A model generated the notes under the pieces. It was not told the DNA's origin, did not search any database, and worked only from the letters and a program-made list of their open reading frames with translations. Below are positions 11,250 to 23,138 of a stretch of 64,000 nt of DNA, piece by piece. The DNA is from Multifurca ochricompacta. Its lineage: Eukaryota; Basidiomycota; Agaricomycetes; Russulales; Russulaceae. How positions within the stretch are numbered: the first letter of the stretch is position 1; each line of letters begins with the position of its first letter. Location of the stretch: positions 124,001-188,000 of the forward strand of contig WTXG01000046.1 of assembly GCA_022496185.1 (NCBI GenBank), written 5' to 3'. A program made the translations under genes and the position numbers.

Positions 11250-13614
11250 AGATCATATTCTCCAGTGATTAGAATAATGCAGCCCGCTGCTGATATTGAA
11301 GGCAAACACTTGTAAAAACAATAAAAAGATCCAATGAAGGAGACGGAACAGCGTGATTTTTTGCGCGAAGCCCCCGCAAGGTTCAGCAAACGAACTATAT
11401 ACAACCGAGTAGCATTGTGGCCAGAGAAGAAAATAAAGTGTGGCTTGTTGGCTGGAATCCAGTCGCATTTGCGGTTGCGGAAGTGTTCTACCCCGTCGTC
11501 CTCGGAGCATGAAATAACACACAAAACAATTTTTCAAAAAAAAAAAAAGGATCGCATTATTTGGTATAACAAACCCTGATGCTCGTCCTCACCTTCAAGC
11601 TCGGATTTTGATTGCTTGAAGGAAAAGCAAAAGCAGAGTAGGGATACAGCGAGAGCCGTTTTAAAAGTCTTGTTTGGAGGTTTGGGGATTCAACAGTACC
11701 GGAAGCCCACCCTTGCGCACGGGTATGATCGTTAGCCAGATGTTGCTACAAGAAACCGGGTCACCACAGGCGGCGGCAGGTTCCTAGACCCGCGATAAGG
11801 CCATGACACGAACAAGCAGGATCTCAGACACCAAGCCTAACTTTGAACCGTGAATCGCTCGAACAAAGCTTTGGATCAGACGATGATTTTGACCATAAAT
11901 GGAATCTCCCGCCCCCGCTCCCGCCCCCTCAAGTTCAAAATGCTCAACGATGTATATTGAACATCTATCACAGTAGAATTGACAAAGGGAGTGTATGGGA
12001 ATGGGGATGAGCCGTGTGTGTTCCTCTTGGTGTGCCAGCAGCAAAAAAAAGCGGGAGGGTTAACGCAGCGGAGCGGAAAGAACTCAAGTGATCGATCCGA
12101 TCGACGCCAACACCGACGCCGACGCCAAGGCAATTGCCAGTGGCTCTTCCCACGACACGAGGGTGATGGCGATGGCTCTCCATGCGCATAGCATAGCTAT
12201 TGATGCATTGCATCATTGCATCGATGCAATATCGCATCGCCGTTACTGCTGTGGCACGTTCGCACTCTCCTTATTCATCCATACTGATATCAAACCTTGA
12301 TTGATTATGAGACTGAAAGTCAAACACATATCTGGATATCAAGAATCTAAGGGGCGCCATGGCGGTTTTGTATAGTGATGATGATCGAGCACGATTGAGC
12401 TCAGTTGAGGGCTGCAATACAGCAGCCAGTTGTTCCCCCTGACTTAAGACGTAGAAAGAGAAGAGAGAAATACAGAGCGCCTTGCCTACTGACCGAAGCG
12501 TCTAACATGAAACTACAATCACCACTTGATGATAAGACATCACATTGCCCTGAACACAGGTTATCACTTGGAACGTATCGGTAGGAGGTTTCAGAGATAG
12601 AATAGACAAAAGCACACAAGGCGAAGACATGATATTATTCGGTAATTCCCAGATGGTAGAAGCTTTGGTGAATTTTGCAGGGCAAAGGAGGAGGCGTTGA
12701 CTTGGCGGAGCGGCTTCATGACATGGGATTGCTTCGGGACTTTGGCCAGGTCAACGGCGCAAGAGAAAGAAGGACGTGAGAACCGTGATGGGGATGATGA
12801 ACAAGTAATCGGAGAGTAGTAATAGTGATGGTCGCTTGGGCGTAATTCGTAATTGTGGCTACGGGAGCGAATATCACGTTCCTGGGCCCTGGCGAAATAG
12901 TGGTTAAGAGTTACAGCACATGCGCAACCCCCGATGACTGTGGCTTATCATTCAACACATCACGCTCTGGACTGTTTGGGGCGATACGTATTAATGACAA
13001 TATTGGGGGCCGCTTCCTGGCTATTCTGTTCGGAGAAATCGGAAACGAAACGGACGGAGACGGACAAAGTGTCAGTCAGTGATAGCCTGAGCCTTAAAGG
13101 ATCAGTCAAAACACAGCCACTCGGTGATCGTAATGTGGGCGCAGGTGCCTTGCAAGTGCAGAACCTATAAAATATTTGTCCATATAAAGTACTGAGACAA
13201 GGTACAAAGGAGTATGAGAAGGAGGAGGAATGCAGGATGCGAGACGAGGTAGAAGGTGGAATGGATTGGAAGAAAAGGTTAATTAAATTGTTGTGTAAGA
13301 CAAGTCCCAGTCCCAGAAAAGCGGTCCGGAAGAGAACCGACAGAGCTAACCCGTAGGCCAATGGCCAAGTCTGACTGAGCTAGCGAGCAAGCGAGCGAGC
13401 TAATGATTAGGAAAATGAGAATGGAGAATGAGAAAGGGAGTTAAAGTTGATGTGACAGCGGAAGCGAAAAAGCCACCAGGTTTCAGGGAAAACAGGCCAT
13501 TCTGTTTGGGTTTTTTTACAATCGTTCCACTTGATCCCTCCTCTCACCGTTCTCTTCTTAAACCTAAACCTTGCCAGGTACTCTTTTTCCCATTCTTTCC
13601 CTCAGATTTCAACC
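11250..13614. other. Long intergenic region
   Basis: No convincing gene over about 2.3 kb. 12500-12635 (-) has a short Cys-containing reading frame that could be a 5' exon of something but joins nothing visible. 12180-12240 is a GCAT-rich, partly palindromic stretch. 13380-13420 has short GAGCGAGCAA-type repeats. The last ~150 bases, with CT-rich tracts, are the ERG20 promoter and leader. Confidence 0.45.
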
Positions 13615-14954
13615 ATGACTCCAGTCGCTACTTCTTCTTCCTCTTCCGCTACTATGGACAAGAAGGCTGCCGTCCGTGAACGGTTCATGAAAGTTTATGA
13701 CGTCGTTCGCGATGACCTCCTTGCCGACTTTGGCCAACACAACATGCCAGAGGAGGCCATCAAATATTATCGAGAAGTTCGTCCTCTATTCCTTTTTTTT
13801 TTGTGCGATGGTCCAACTGCTTTAACAGAGCATGGACTACAACGTCCCCAAAGGCAAGCTTAACCGAGGGCTAAGCGTCATCGACTCGGTCGCTATCCTC
13901 AAGGGTCGCGAGCTTACCGAAGAAGAGTTCTTCAAAGCGGCCGTCCTCGGCTGGTCTGTCGAATGGGTCCGTCTTTTCTCTCTCCCAGCACAATGTGTTA
14001 ATAATGCAGTCCATCACTCAAGCTTCAAGCCTATTTCCTCGTTTCCGATGACATCATGGACAATAGCATAACTCGTCGTGGCCAGCCATGCTGGTACAAG
14101 CTTCCCAATGTTGGCCTCATGGCGGTCAATGACGCGCTCATTTTGGAAGGGGCGATCTTCCAAATGATCCGCAAACACTTCCGCAAGGAGCCATACTATG
14201 TTGACCTCATTGATCTTATGCACGAAGTACGTCATCTCCTCTCTCCCTCTCGCAACCTGTGACCTATTCCCGAAGGTCGGCTACCAAACTGAAATGGGCC
14301 AACTCGTTGACCTCATCACAGCTCCAGAAGACAACGTGGATTTGTCCAAATTCAGTCCCGAACGGTACCCTCTTCGTCTCTTATCTTTCTTTCCTACCTT
14401 TACCTATCTTGTCCCTTCACAGGCATGAACTCATCGTCACTTACAAGACAGCCATTTACTCTTTCTACCTCCCCGTCGCGCTCGCTCTGATCCTTTGCGG
14501 TTTCCCTGTCGAAAAGAAGGACGAGTCTGATACAGACTACTACAAGATCGCATATGACATCCTCATCCCGCTCGGCATTTACTTCCAGATTCAGGACGAC
14601 TACCTTGATTATTCTGGTACACCCGAGCAGATTGGTAAGATCGGCACCGACATCAAGGATAACAAGTGTTCATGGTGCATCAACACCGCCCTCAAGTACG
14701 CCAACGATCAGCAGCGCGCGACCCTCGAAGCCAATTATGGCATCAAGGATGACGTCGCGGAGGCACGCGTGAAGGAGGTATTCCGTGCTGTCGGCGTCGA
14801 CAAATACTATGCAGAATACGAGGCAGCGTCATACGAAGAAATTAACGCGCTTATTGATAAAACCCCGGAGGCAGTGAGCCCCTGTGGTGGGGCTGTACTT
14901 CGTCGCTCCGTTTTCCGCGTCTTCTTGGAAAAGATTTACAAGCGCACGAAATAG
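13615..14954 (+). CDS. ERG20: Farnesyl diphosphate synthase
   Basis: Trans-isoprenyl diphosphate synthase that condenses DMAPP/GPP with IPP to farnesyl diphosphate for sterols, ubiquinone, prenylation and sesquiterpenes; cytosolic. Exons 13615-13776, 13829-13966, 14023-14226, 14276-14364 and 14423-14954 give 374 residues. The first Asp-rich motif is D109-D113 (DDIMD), with aromatic residues at -4 and -5 (YF), the arrangement that limits products to C15. The second is D256-D260 (DDYLD). HELIVTYKT and the C-terminal KIYKRTK are also typical. A second in-frame Met at codon 14 (13654) could also serve as start. Introns 2 and 3 appear to end in AAG. No close functional partners nearby. Confidence 0.93.
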
Positions 14955-16607
14955 AAATTTATATGGAACTGCCCTAATACCCCTCCCCCCCCATTTCCCA
15001 AAAACCAGTATGGTATGTAATCATGATCATGTATAGATATGCAGCAATATACGTAAAAACATTGTCGTCGTTATTTGTCACGTGATTATCTCGCGATCAC
15101 GCTGCTTTCTCAATTCGTTCTTCTCCCCTCGTTGGTTATGCACACTCTCCAGTGATGCATCCTGCGCCATGCGTTTATATATATATATGACAAGCCAACA
15201 TGCGACTGTCGTTTTCCCATTGCTACGAAGTCTTGTTCATGACCCTGTCAAAATAAGTAAGTAAATCATCCTCACAATTCTTGATAGGTCCCTTATTATG
15301 AGTCCTCATGTTCACGCTACACCAAATGTCGACCCTCATAATGAGTCGTCAAATTTTTAAGGGTAACTAAGTACCCTATTGCGTGGGTGCACACGCTCAT
15401 ACGTCTGACGACAACCGCAGGAATCGAGACTCAACTAAGATGCTTGTGTGGGGCACCTGCTTCATTCTATGTTTAATATCTTAGCTTTGAGCGCCCGCTG
15501 TAGTACTCTAGAGCACGATTCAAGGCTGGTATCCTGCGCTTCCTACAGGAGTTGCGTGCAGCGTTCAAGTCGTACATGACAAGACAACCTCTGGAGCCAG
15601 ACTAGGCCTTAGCAGGGTAAAAAGCCCCTTTCTGGCTCAGATAGCAACTTCTTCATGGGATGCAACTGGCACTTTTCCCATTTAACACACTTTCTTTCCC
15701 CTGTGCACACTTTCTTTTCCCCTAGTTTGGGGGGTTTCTATCACGGTGCCCCGCCTACCAATCACTTTGTTCCCTATATTAGTTACCGGAGCTCATGTCT
15801 ATTAACCGCGTGACTTATGCAAAGCCTTGCAAGCGCGTAATAAACTCGATACTAAAAAAAAAGAAAAGGCTTGTATCCTGGTATCCTGGATAACATCACA
15901 CGAGCCGATTTGTTAGCTTCCGCGGTAATGGAACCTGGCGCTACAGGACTTCCACATAAAATCCATGGTAGTTGTTAAACCCCTGCACCATTAAAACAAG
16001 ACCCAGGTTTAACTGACAGGGGGACCCCCCAGCTTCGGCTGCCCATATTTTAGTTTTGTTCTTGAGGATGAGCAATCAAGGACGCCTCTCACTCTGCGGT
16101 GACTGATTGGTTTGGGTGATCGACTTGTGGTTTCTGCTTGATTTTTTTTAAATTCCCAGCCATCATCGCCTTCCTTGCACACGTGTTAGTGTCGGTGTCA
16201 GTGAATCCCCTCTTCTATAACTTCCCATGACCATGTTAAGGCTGCCAGGCCAAAATTACCCATCTGAGCGTGCTAAGACTTAACCCAGTTAAAAATATAA
16301 AGCGTTGTTTCTAGAGTAAAACATACGCAGCTCTCAGTCTGACCTATTAACATTATACTGGGTATCCTAATCGGGATTGAACTCAGAGCAGAGAGGGGTG
16401 ATATAGTCATACCCACACGTGACCAAACGCGTCCACTTCTGATCTCTTTTGCGACGCGCCCTTCCCAGTTGTTGCACTCCGCTCAACCTCATTATCGATA
16501 ATCTCAACCCCGCCCAGAAACCCTAACACTCCCTAGATCCACATATTTAGCTCCATCTGTAGTGTTCCCTCCATTCTACCCTCCCCGCGCTCTCCTTTCT
16601 CACAACA
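14955..16607. other. Intergenic; start of duplicated block A
   Basis: 14955-15840 has no gene. 15900-16080 resembles, inverted, the stretch at about 24130-24290 (and 58920-59060 in block C). From about 16150 the sequence parallels the flank before 25074, so this is the promoter side of the duplicated FunK1 unit. Confidence 0.5.
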
Positions 16608-19051
16608 TGCCTCCTAAACGCAGCACCTCATCTAACTCCAAAGACCCTCACTCAGCGAAAACACTTTCAAAAACAACACCGTTAAAGAGAGATCTTCCAC
16701 AGCTCTACACTTCAGCCAAAGGCCTCAAAGACACTATAAAGAATGACCTTCGACGCTTCCGAGAAATTTGTCGGGCCTATGCCAGTAAAGGAGTTCTTGA
16801 AGGAATTTGTTCCTGAGGCACACGAAACATGGCCAACAGGTGGAATGTTGTTTGACGAATCAACCGCCTCACAGCATGAGGACACATTTGCAAGTTTCTC
16901 TTCCATCTGATGCATGGATGATTATATACTTACACCCAATATAGATTCAGGCAATTAAGACAGCTGGTCTTTGTCCCAAGCTTAAATTTAACAACACCAC
17001 TACGTCCCAGGATGGGCCTTATCGGTCGAAACCTAGTATATCCGTTTATTCAAGTAATCCTCGTCGCTCTGATGAGGGAAAGCCACTGAATTGGAAAACG
17101 ATGGAAATGTGGATCGAGAATAAGAATAAGGCTGACATATTCCGTGACATGAAGGTGATGAAGAAGAGGGGAGATGGAGCGAAGAGTCACATACGATTCT
17201 CGGATAGCGCTTACCGAGCGTGCGGCCAGATGACCGCGTATGCTTCAGCACATCACCAATCTCAATTCCGTGTGTTTTCATTTTCGATATTTCTCTTCGG
17301 TGAAAAGGGTCGTCTTCTTCGATGGGATCGCAGTGGTGTCATATACACAGAACCATTCGAGTGGACTACCGAACCCGACACCCTCCTCGAATTCATCTGG
17401 AGATTCAATTTCCTCTCCGACGTCGAGCGCGGCCATGACACCACTGTTGCTTCTGTGACAGACGACGAAGCAGAGGTAGCCCTTCCCAAACTCAAGATCT
17501 ACCCTGGTTTGGAGAACACAAAGAAGGCAGATCTTCGGAGGTTCCTTGTTCACGACGATCGAAGCGCCAATGGAGATCCCAGAGTTTACATTACACCAAG
17601 CGCGGTGTGGGATACAGGAGGTCTATTTGGTCGCTCTACAATCGGTTATATCGCGTACGACGTCACAACTACAAACTTGGTATACCTCAAAGATTTTTGG
17701 AGGACTGACCTTCCTGGAATTGAAAAGGAAGGTGATATATATCACAAGCTGCATGAAGTACAGGTACCCAACATACCAAGATTGGGTGCAGCTGGTGATG
17801 TTCCTGTGTCACCTGAGTGCACCGCCACCGCCTTGTTTGCCACACAAAGGACAAGGACACAGGACTATCTGAGAATTCCCAATGGCGAACATGAGTGGTG
17901 TCCTGGGCAGCCACACGTCGATCCATATGTTCATTATCGACTGGTGTTGGAGACCCTTGGAAAACCTCTTAGCACATTCAAATCAACAAGACAGTTGTGC
18001 GAAGTTATTCAGGATGCGATCGTTGGTAAGGAATATTATTTGTTACTCATGGAATGTATGGTGATGGGTCATGATAGCTCACTCTGCAGCGTATGAGAGG
18101 GCTCAGATTCTACATCGGGATGTGAGCGCAGGAAACATCTTGATCACAAATGAGGGCACTGGAATGTTGATCGATTGGGAGTTGTCGAAGCAAGTGCACA
18201 AGGGCGTCGAGGAAGGGCCAAGGCAGCATTCACGCACGGTATGTTGTCTGTGAAGATTTCTCATGAATTATGTGCTAACTCGAATTGTGCGCAGGGGACA
18301 TGGCAGTTCATTTCGATTTCACGTTTAAGGGAGCCTCGGTATACGGCTCATGAAGTCTCAGATGACCTGGAGTCATTCTTTTGGGTACTTCTCTATCAGA
18401 TTGCAAGTGCAGGACCTCAGGAAGATGGATCTGACAAAGCATATGCAACTGGTATTCAATGACTACACCAAGTCAAGTCAAGATCATTTCGTCACAGGTG
18501 GTAATGGCAAACTTGTCTGCCTTGCTGACTTATGCCTTTCTCCCCGAGTCGTCAAGGATCTCCTTAGGACTGCAGAAGGGCTTATCAACATCCCCTGCAC
18601 AAAGATAATTGAAGAACTACGCTCCCTTTTTCATGACTATTACCTCCATGTGGAAACACAATTTGAAACAAGCACACAAACCCAAATAGACATTGAAGAA
18701 ATGCGGCGGGATGATTCACGAGTCAAAGTGGCTCAGGAGAAGCTTCGTTCTTCTGAATTCGTATTATCAATCATGAACAAGTACCTCGGATCTAAATGGG
18801 ACATCGAAGACGACGGTAGCATGGATAAGACGGATATGGGTCACGATGCATCGAAGAGCAGGGATCGGCGGAAGCGGAAGGCGGAAGATATCAGCTCTGA
18901 GGAGAAGAATTCAGATCAGGTTCGTAGGTGGATGTTGCCACCCAGTTCAATACAGCCGTCAAGTGATGTGGTTTCATCACGGAGCAAAGGGACGAGTAAG
19001 ACACTATACAGTAAATCATCACGGAAACCAGTTTCTAGTTTACTGAAATAA
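16608..19051 (+). pseudogene. FunK1-type protein kinase, copy 2 (frameshifted)
   Basis: Close paralog of the intact kinase at 25074-27534 with the same introns: GC-AG intron 16890-16944, then 18026-18077 and 18239-18294. The catalytic part is open and has [10 protein letters not shown] and LIDWELSKQ. Two lesions separate it from copy 3. A 14-nt deletion near 16696 throws the frame after the ATG at 16608, although the internal ATG at 16743 could restart at MTFDASE. A net 2-nt loss near 18407-18425 makes the last exon stop at 18462 instead of 19051, removing about 200 C-terminal residues, including the Arg/Lys-rich tail. A truncated kinase could still be made from 16743. Confidence 0.85.
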
Positions 19052-19505
19052 TAACGAGTTTGGGATCGGGACTGCCCTCTCTAGATTTGTTTTAGATTTT
19101 GTTATAGTGTCTGCATCAATTGAAGTTGATTACCTGGTTTGGTGTCGCATTGTAGTCCATTTGCTGGAGACAAAACCCAAAGCTTAACATAAACATAAGA
19201 AACGCGGAACTTGGATAAAAACAGCCATCTGTGTAGGAAGGCCTAAGTATAAAGTTGACTCACTTCGTCGTTCCACTTAACGACAAAGTTTCTCTCGATG
19301 GAAGCCCCAGTGTAAGTGAGACTTATCTTGGCTAAGGTAGACTTACCTTGCATATGAGCCCTGGCATTGGGTTCTTCTTCCCAAAATGGTGGAGGGGACA
19401 GTAGAAGATTCTCATAACTATCACTATATAGAACAGGATCAAAGTCTCGCAGGATCAGGTGCCCCCCTGGCTATAAGTATCTTTATGTAAGAATATTGTA
19501 TGAGG

Positions 19506-20050
19506 TCATGCAGGTATTGTAACGCCATCTTCTGAGCCCACCCCTGTGTGGTTGGCAAGCTCAATCGTTCCCAGCATTTCGTTCGGAAACAGCTTGTTGA
19601 CATCTTGCTGAAAAAATGTTATCTTCCTGTCCCCGGGTCTATCCAACTTCGCGGAGGAAATATCGCACAAGACGACTTGAGAATGTCGCGATCCCATACA
19701 TCGAGCAAGAAGGCAAATTCATGCGCCCAAGTGCCTGTCCCATTAGCCACATCAATCACCTTGGAGACAGGCGCGGTGTTGATCTGAGGCGGGAGGAGCT
19801 GTGGATGGTCCCAAACCCTCTTGAAAAAGGCTTATTGGCCGTTCAATCTTTCCGCCAGATTTCGTCAAAGCCGCCTTACATGCTTGAGACGTTGGCACGC
19901 ACCGAGACACCTCCGAACTGCCCTCATCCAGAAATAATTGCTCCTCAGTGAATTAGAATTAGACTTTGACTTTGAAATAATCATCGAAAGAGCACGAGCT
20001 GAAATGGTTCGGTACATAGTGAAGTTAGTGAAAGTGCGCATCAACTCCAG
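19506..20050 (-). pseudogene. SAM-dependent methyltransferase relic, block A
   Basis: Minus-strand fragments in changing frames match the class I methyltransferase pattern: YFLDEG..SEVSR near 19950, KVIDVANGTGT (SAM-binding motif I) near 19750, then a CDISSAKLD-like motif and FFQQDVNKLFPNE near 19600. This order is that of fungal LaeA-like/secondary-metabolite methyltransferases. Frame changes within 400 bp and the lack of a C-terminal half make it a pseudogene. The same fragment recurs in blocks B and C. Confidence 0.6.
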
Positions 20051-21660
20051 ACTTGAGCTGATAGGTAGAGGGATTCATAGCATTCATCGCCGACAGGTCC
20101 CATTTCGCCAGTCAAACGAGAATAACGCCACACAGGAAAGTGAAGTTGGTTCTCCCGTTTGAGCTAGAATGACCGTTGTGGATAATTTTCTCCTCCATCA
20201 TCGTGATATACAGATAAAGCACAAAGGTCATATGTTGATGGATGATATGTAGGGTCTTCTGCAAACCTAAGGGGTGAAGCACGCATCAGTGGTGGTCGTC
20301 TGGTCGCAAGGTGTCAAAGTCACTTGTACGGGAAGTCACATGATATCGGATCGCTTCCTTCCGCTCTCTCATCCCGCATTGCGAATCGCTCTCTTCCATG
20401 CAAGCACGAAGCAGGCTTATAGCACACTCAATTTTCAATCTCCCGATAGCAAGCAACACACTAAGATAAAGAAACCTGGGGAGCTGGTTTTTCAGAGGCA
20501 ATTCAACAGTGAGGAAAACGGACACGAGAGAAAGAGGTTCTGGACCTCAGGACACACGTGATGTCGAGAAAGCCAAAAGTTGAAGTTTTAACCATCCCGC
20601 CCTCTCCAATCCGGGGTTAATCTCGCTCAGATCGACCTGTGGCCCCTCTAGCCCTCATCTGGAATTTGGCGAACGTTGCACTATTCTGTGAGGATTCGAG
20701 AGCAAGATTTTCGCCAGGTAGGCCAAGGACATTCAAGAACGCATCATGCAAGGAATCTCCTATCCACTCCCCCCCTATAGCTCGCATTTAATCTGGCAGG
20801 TAGCTACACGATTTGGCACCGCAATGAACCATGAAACTGGGACTTCCAGGGCAATACAATTGCGGGATCCGATAGCTTGAGGATTGAAGCTAAGTAGAGT
20901 ATAGAATCTGAGGTAGACCGTCTGAACAGTACCAATAACCCAGTGAAAGTTTCGCCGGGGGTGCACGTAACTGTTATAATTAATTATGTTGACGGACTAA
21001 CAGCGGAGGCGAGTGGTTTAAAGAACTCACCCGTTCATTCAAATCGCACCTCGCTTACAGTTTGACAGGTAGGAAAATGTTTGACTGACCCACCAAACGA
21101 TTATCACAAGTCAAGCTCCTTCGAGTCAATAAGGGTTCGTCCTCTTCACGCGGTCATGTTCGCCATTCTTGGTTCACAGAACTTCGACAACCTCGCTGGT
21201 GTTCCTGGTGAAGAGAGCTTGTTCCTGTCAGGCGAGCTCACTTCGGAACACGTGAGGCACCGCCACTGAGCTGAATCACCAACCCCGCTGTGCCTGTGCC
21301 TTCACCATGACATATCCAGACCCGTAAAAAGGTTGTAATAGGATCAATTATCGGGTAACTGATTACCTTTGTACTCCTCTTTTCTTACCTGTATTTTATG
21401 AAATCGTTAATCATTCGCTGTCTCTCAAACTCGGGCTTGTCACGGAAATTGAATACAAGGTCTGACACAGGAACAAGTCCCCATCTAAGTTACTCAATTA
21501 TCAGACAGGTGTCGCAAGCGCCCTGCCAGGGCAGACTCCATCAACTGGTTCCTGCTCTATCTCGGTCTGCGGGAATACCTTGGGCAATGGAACAGCTTAA
21601 GCTGAGGACGCCACATATAAAGTCGGCCTGCCTCCAATCATCATAACCACACCGCCTAGC
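20051..21660. other. Block A non-coding stretch upstream of the subtilase
   Basis: Conserved in block B (28531-30092) and inverted in block C (61448-63640). Short reading frames are shared (for example around 20680-20770 on the minus strand, and 21081-21269 on the plus strand without an ATG), but none has a recognisable family or splice model. A TATAAA lies about 45 bp before the subtilase ATG. Confidence 0.45.
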
Positions 21661-23138
21661 ATGCTCTCCATTTCACTCATCTCCCTCTCCCTTTCCTTGG
21701 CCGCTTCCACATGAGCCACTCCACTTTCTACCGGCTATCACTATGATGCACGCAAAGACTTTCCATTTGGCCTTGCCCCCCTTCTCACAGCAGCTCATGA
21801 AGCTCCTTACGGTCTCGTCAATAATTCATACATCGTCATGTTCAAGAAAGGCCTGTCGCCTGTCGCCATGGGCAATCACCTCAACTTCCTCCAGTCAGCA
21901 CACTCCGAGGACCCTCTCTTAGAACGCGATAATGGCCTCCGTCACGTGTTTGACAGTTATATCAAGGGTTATGCTGGAAAGTTCACCGAGAATGTCATCG
22001 ACAAGATTCGTGGGATGCCTGAAGTCGACTATGTTGAGCGCGACTAGATAGTCAGGACTCAAGATATCCAGGAGCTTGCACCTTGGGTGAGTGCCATAAC
22101 CCCTCACATATTTGGGATTATATATCTGACTCATTTTAATTTCATTATTAGGGTCTTGCACGTATCAGTCACCATCCCAAGCTTACACATGGTACTTTCA
22201 CCAAGTACGAGCACCAACCAAGTGGTGGTGAAGGCGTCGATGTATACGTCATTGATACTGGTATCAACATCCATCACAAGGATTTCGAAGGACGTGCGTC
22301 ATGGGGCAAGACTACTCCTGTGAATGACATTGATGAAGATGTCAATGGTCACGGTACACACTGCGCTGGGACGATTGCGTCGCGCAAATACGGTGTGGCG
22401 AAGTCTGCGAATGTTATTGCTGTCAAGGTGGTTGGACCGGATGGGAAAGGGAGTAATTCTGATGTGACCTCGGGTGTTATTTTCGCTGCGGAATCTGCGG
22501 CACTGAAGGCGAAGGAGGCGGAGGAAGAGATCAAGGCGACTGGGACGACGAAACACAAGGGATCTGTGGCGAATATGTCATTGGGTGGTGGACGATCTCG
22601 GTCTCTGGATGATGTGGTCAATGGTGCGGTTGATACTGGCCTCCATTTCGCTGTCGTGGCGGGTAACAACGACCGCGACGCGTGCTCTTACTCTCCCGCT
22701 GCCGCTGTGAAGGCGATCACGGTTGCGGCGTCCACGCTTAGTGACGAGCGTGCCTGGTTCTCTAACCATGGTCCTTGTGTTGATGTATTTGCCCCCGGTC
22801 AGGATATCATGTCGACTTGGATTGGATCTGATTCTGCGGAGAATATCATTTCCGGGACGTCCATGGCATCACCTCATGTTGCTGGTCTTCTGGCATATCA
22901 CCTTTCCACCCTTCCGTCCACGAAGTTCAACCCCCTCTCTTCGTCAATCGTTCCCCCCACTGCACAATGGGCGTCGGGCTTCGTTCCTCCCTCGAAGTTG
23001 GCCCATCTTTTCAAATCGCCCACCCCTTCCGACCTGAAAGCGACGGTGATCAAGCACTCGAGCCGGGGCTTGCTTTCGGAAGTCGATTTGAACACACCGA
23101 ACTTGTTGGTGTTCAACAATTATACTAACTTCTTCTGA
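21661..23138 (+). pseudogene. Cerevisin/proteinase K-like subtilase, block A (two nonsense codons)
   Basis: Exons 21661-22086 and 22152-23138 match the intact block B gene exon for exon (426 and 987 nt). The Asp (DTGIN), His (GHGTHCAG) and Ser (SGTSMASPHVAG) sites are all intact. The reading frame is stopped twice in exon 1: TGA at 21712-21714, where block B has TGG in the signal peptide, and TAG at 22045-22047, where block B has CAG at the end of the propeptide. There are no indels, so the loss is recent. No protease can be secreted from the normal start. Confidence 0.9.

Noticed and set aside
12960..13361. 133-codon minus-strand frame upstream of ERG20
   Set aside because: No start context, no family resemblance and low-complexity content; it overlaps likely ERG20 upstream DNA.
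19616..19951. Plus-strand reading frame of 111 codons opposite the methyltransferase relic
   Set aside because: The minus strand carries recognisable methyltransferase motifs. The plus frame is their antisense and changes between blocks.
16608..23138. TGA as a reassigned sense codon, to explain the TGA interruptions in subtilase A, copia and gypsy
   Set aside because: Intact genes here (dioxygenase copy 2, subtilases B and C) end at TGA at conserved positions, and subtilase A also carries a TAG.
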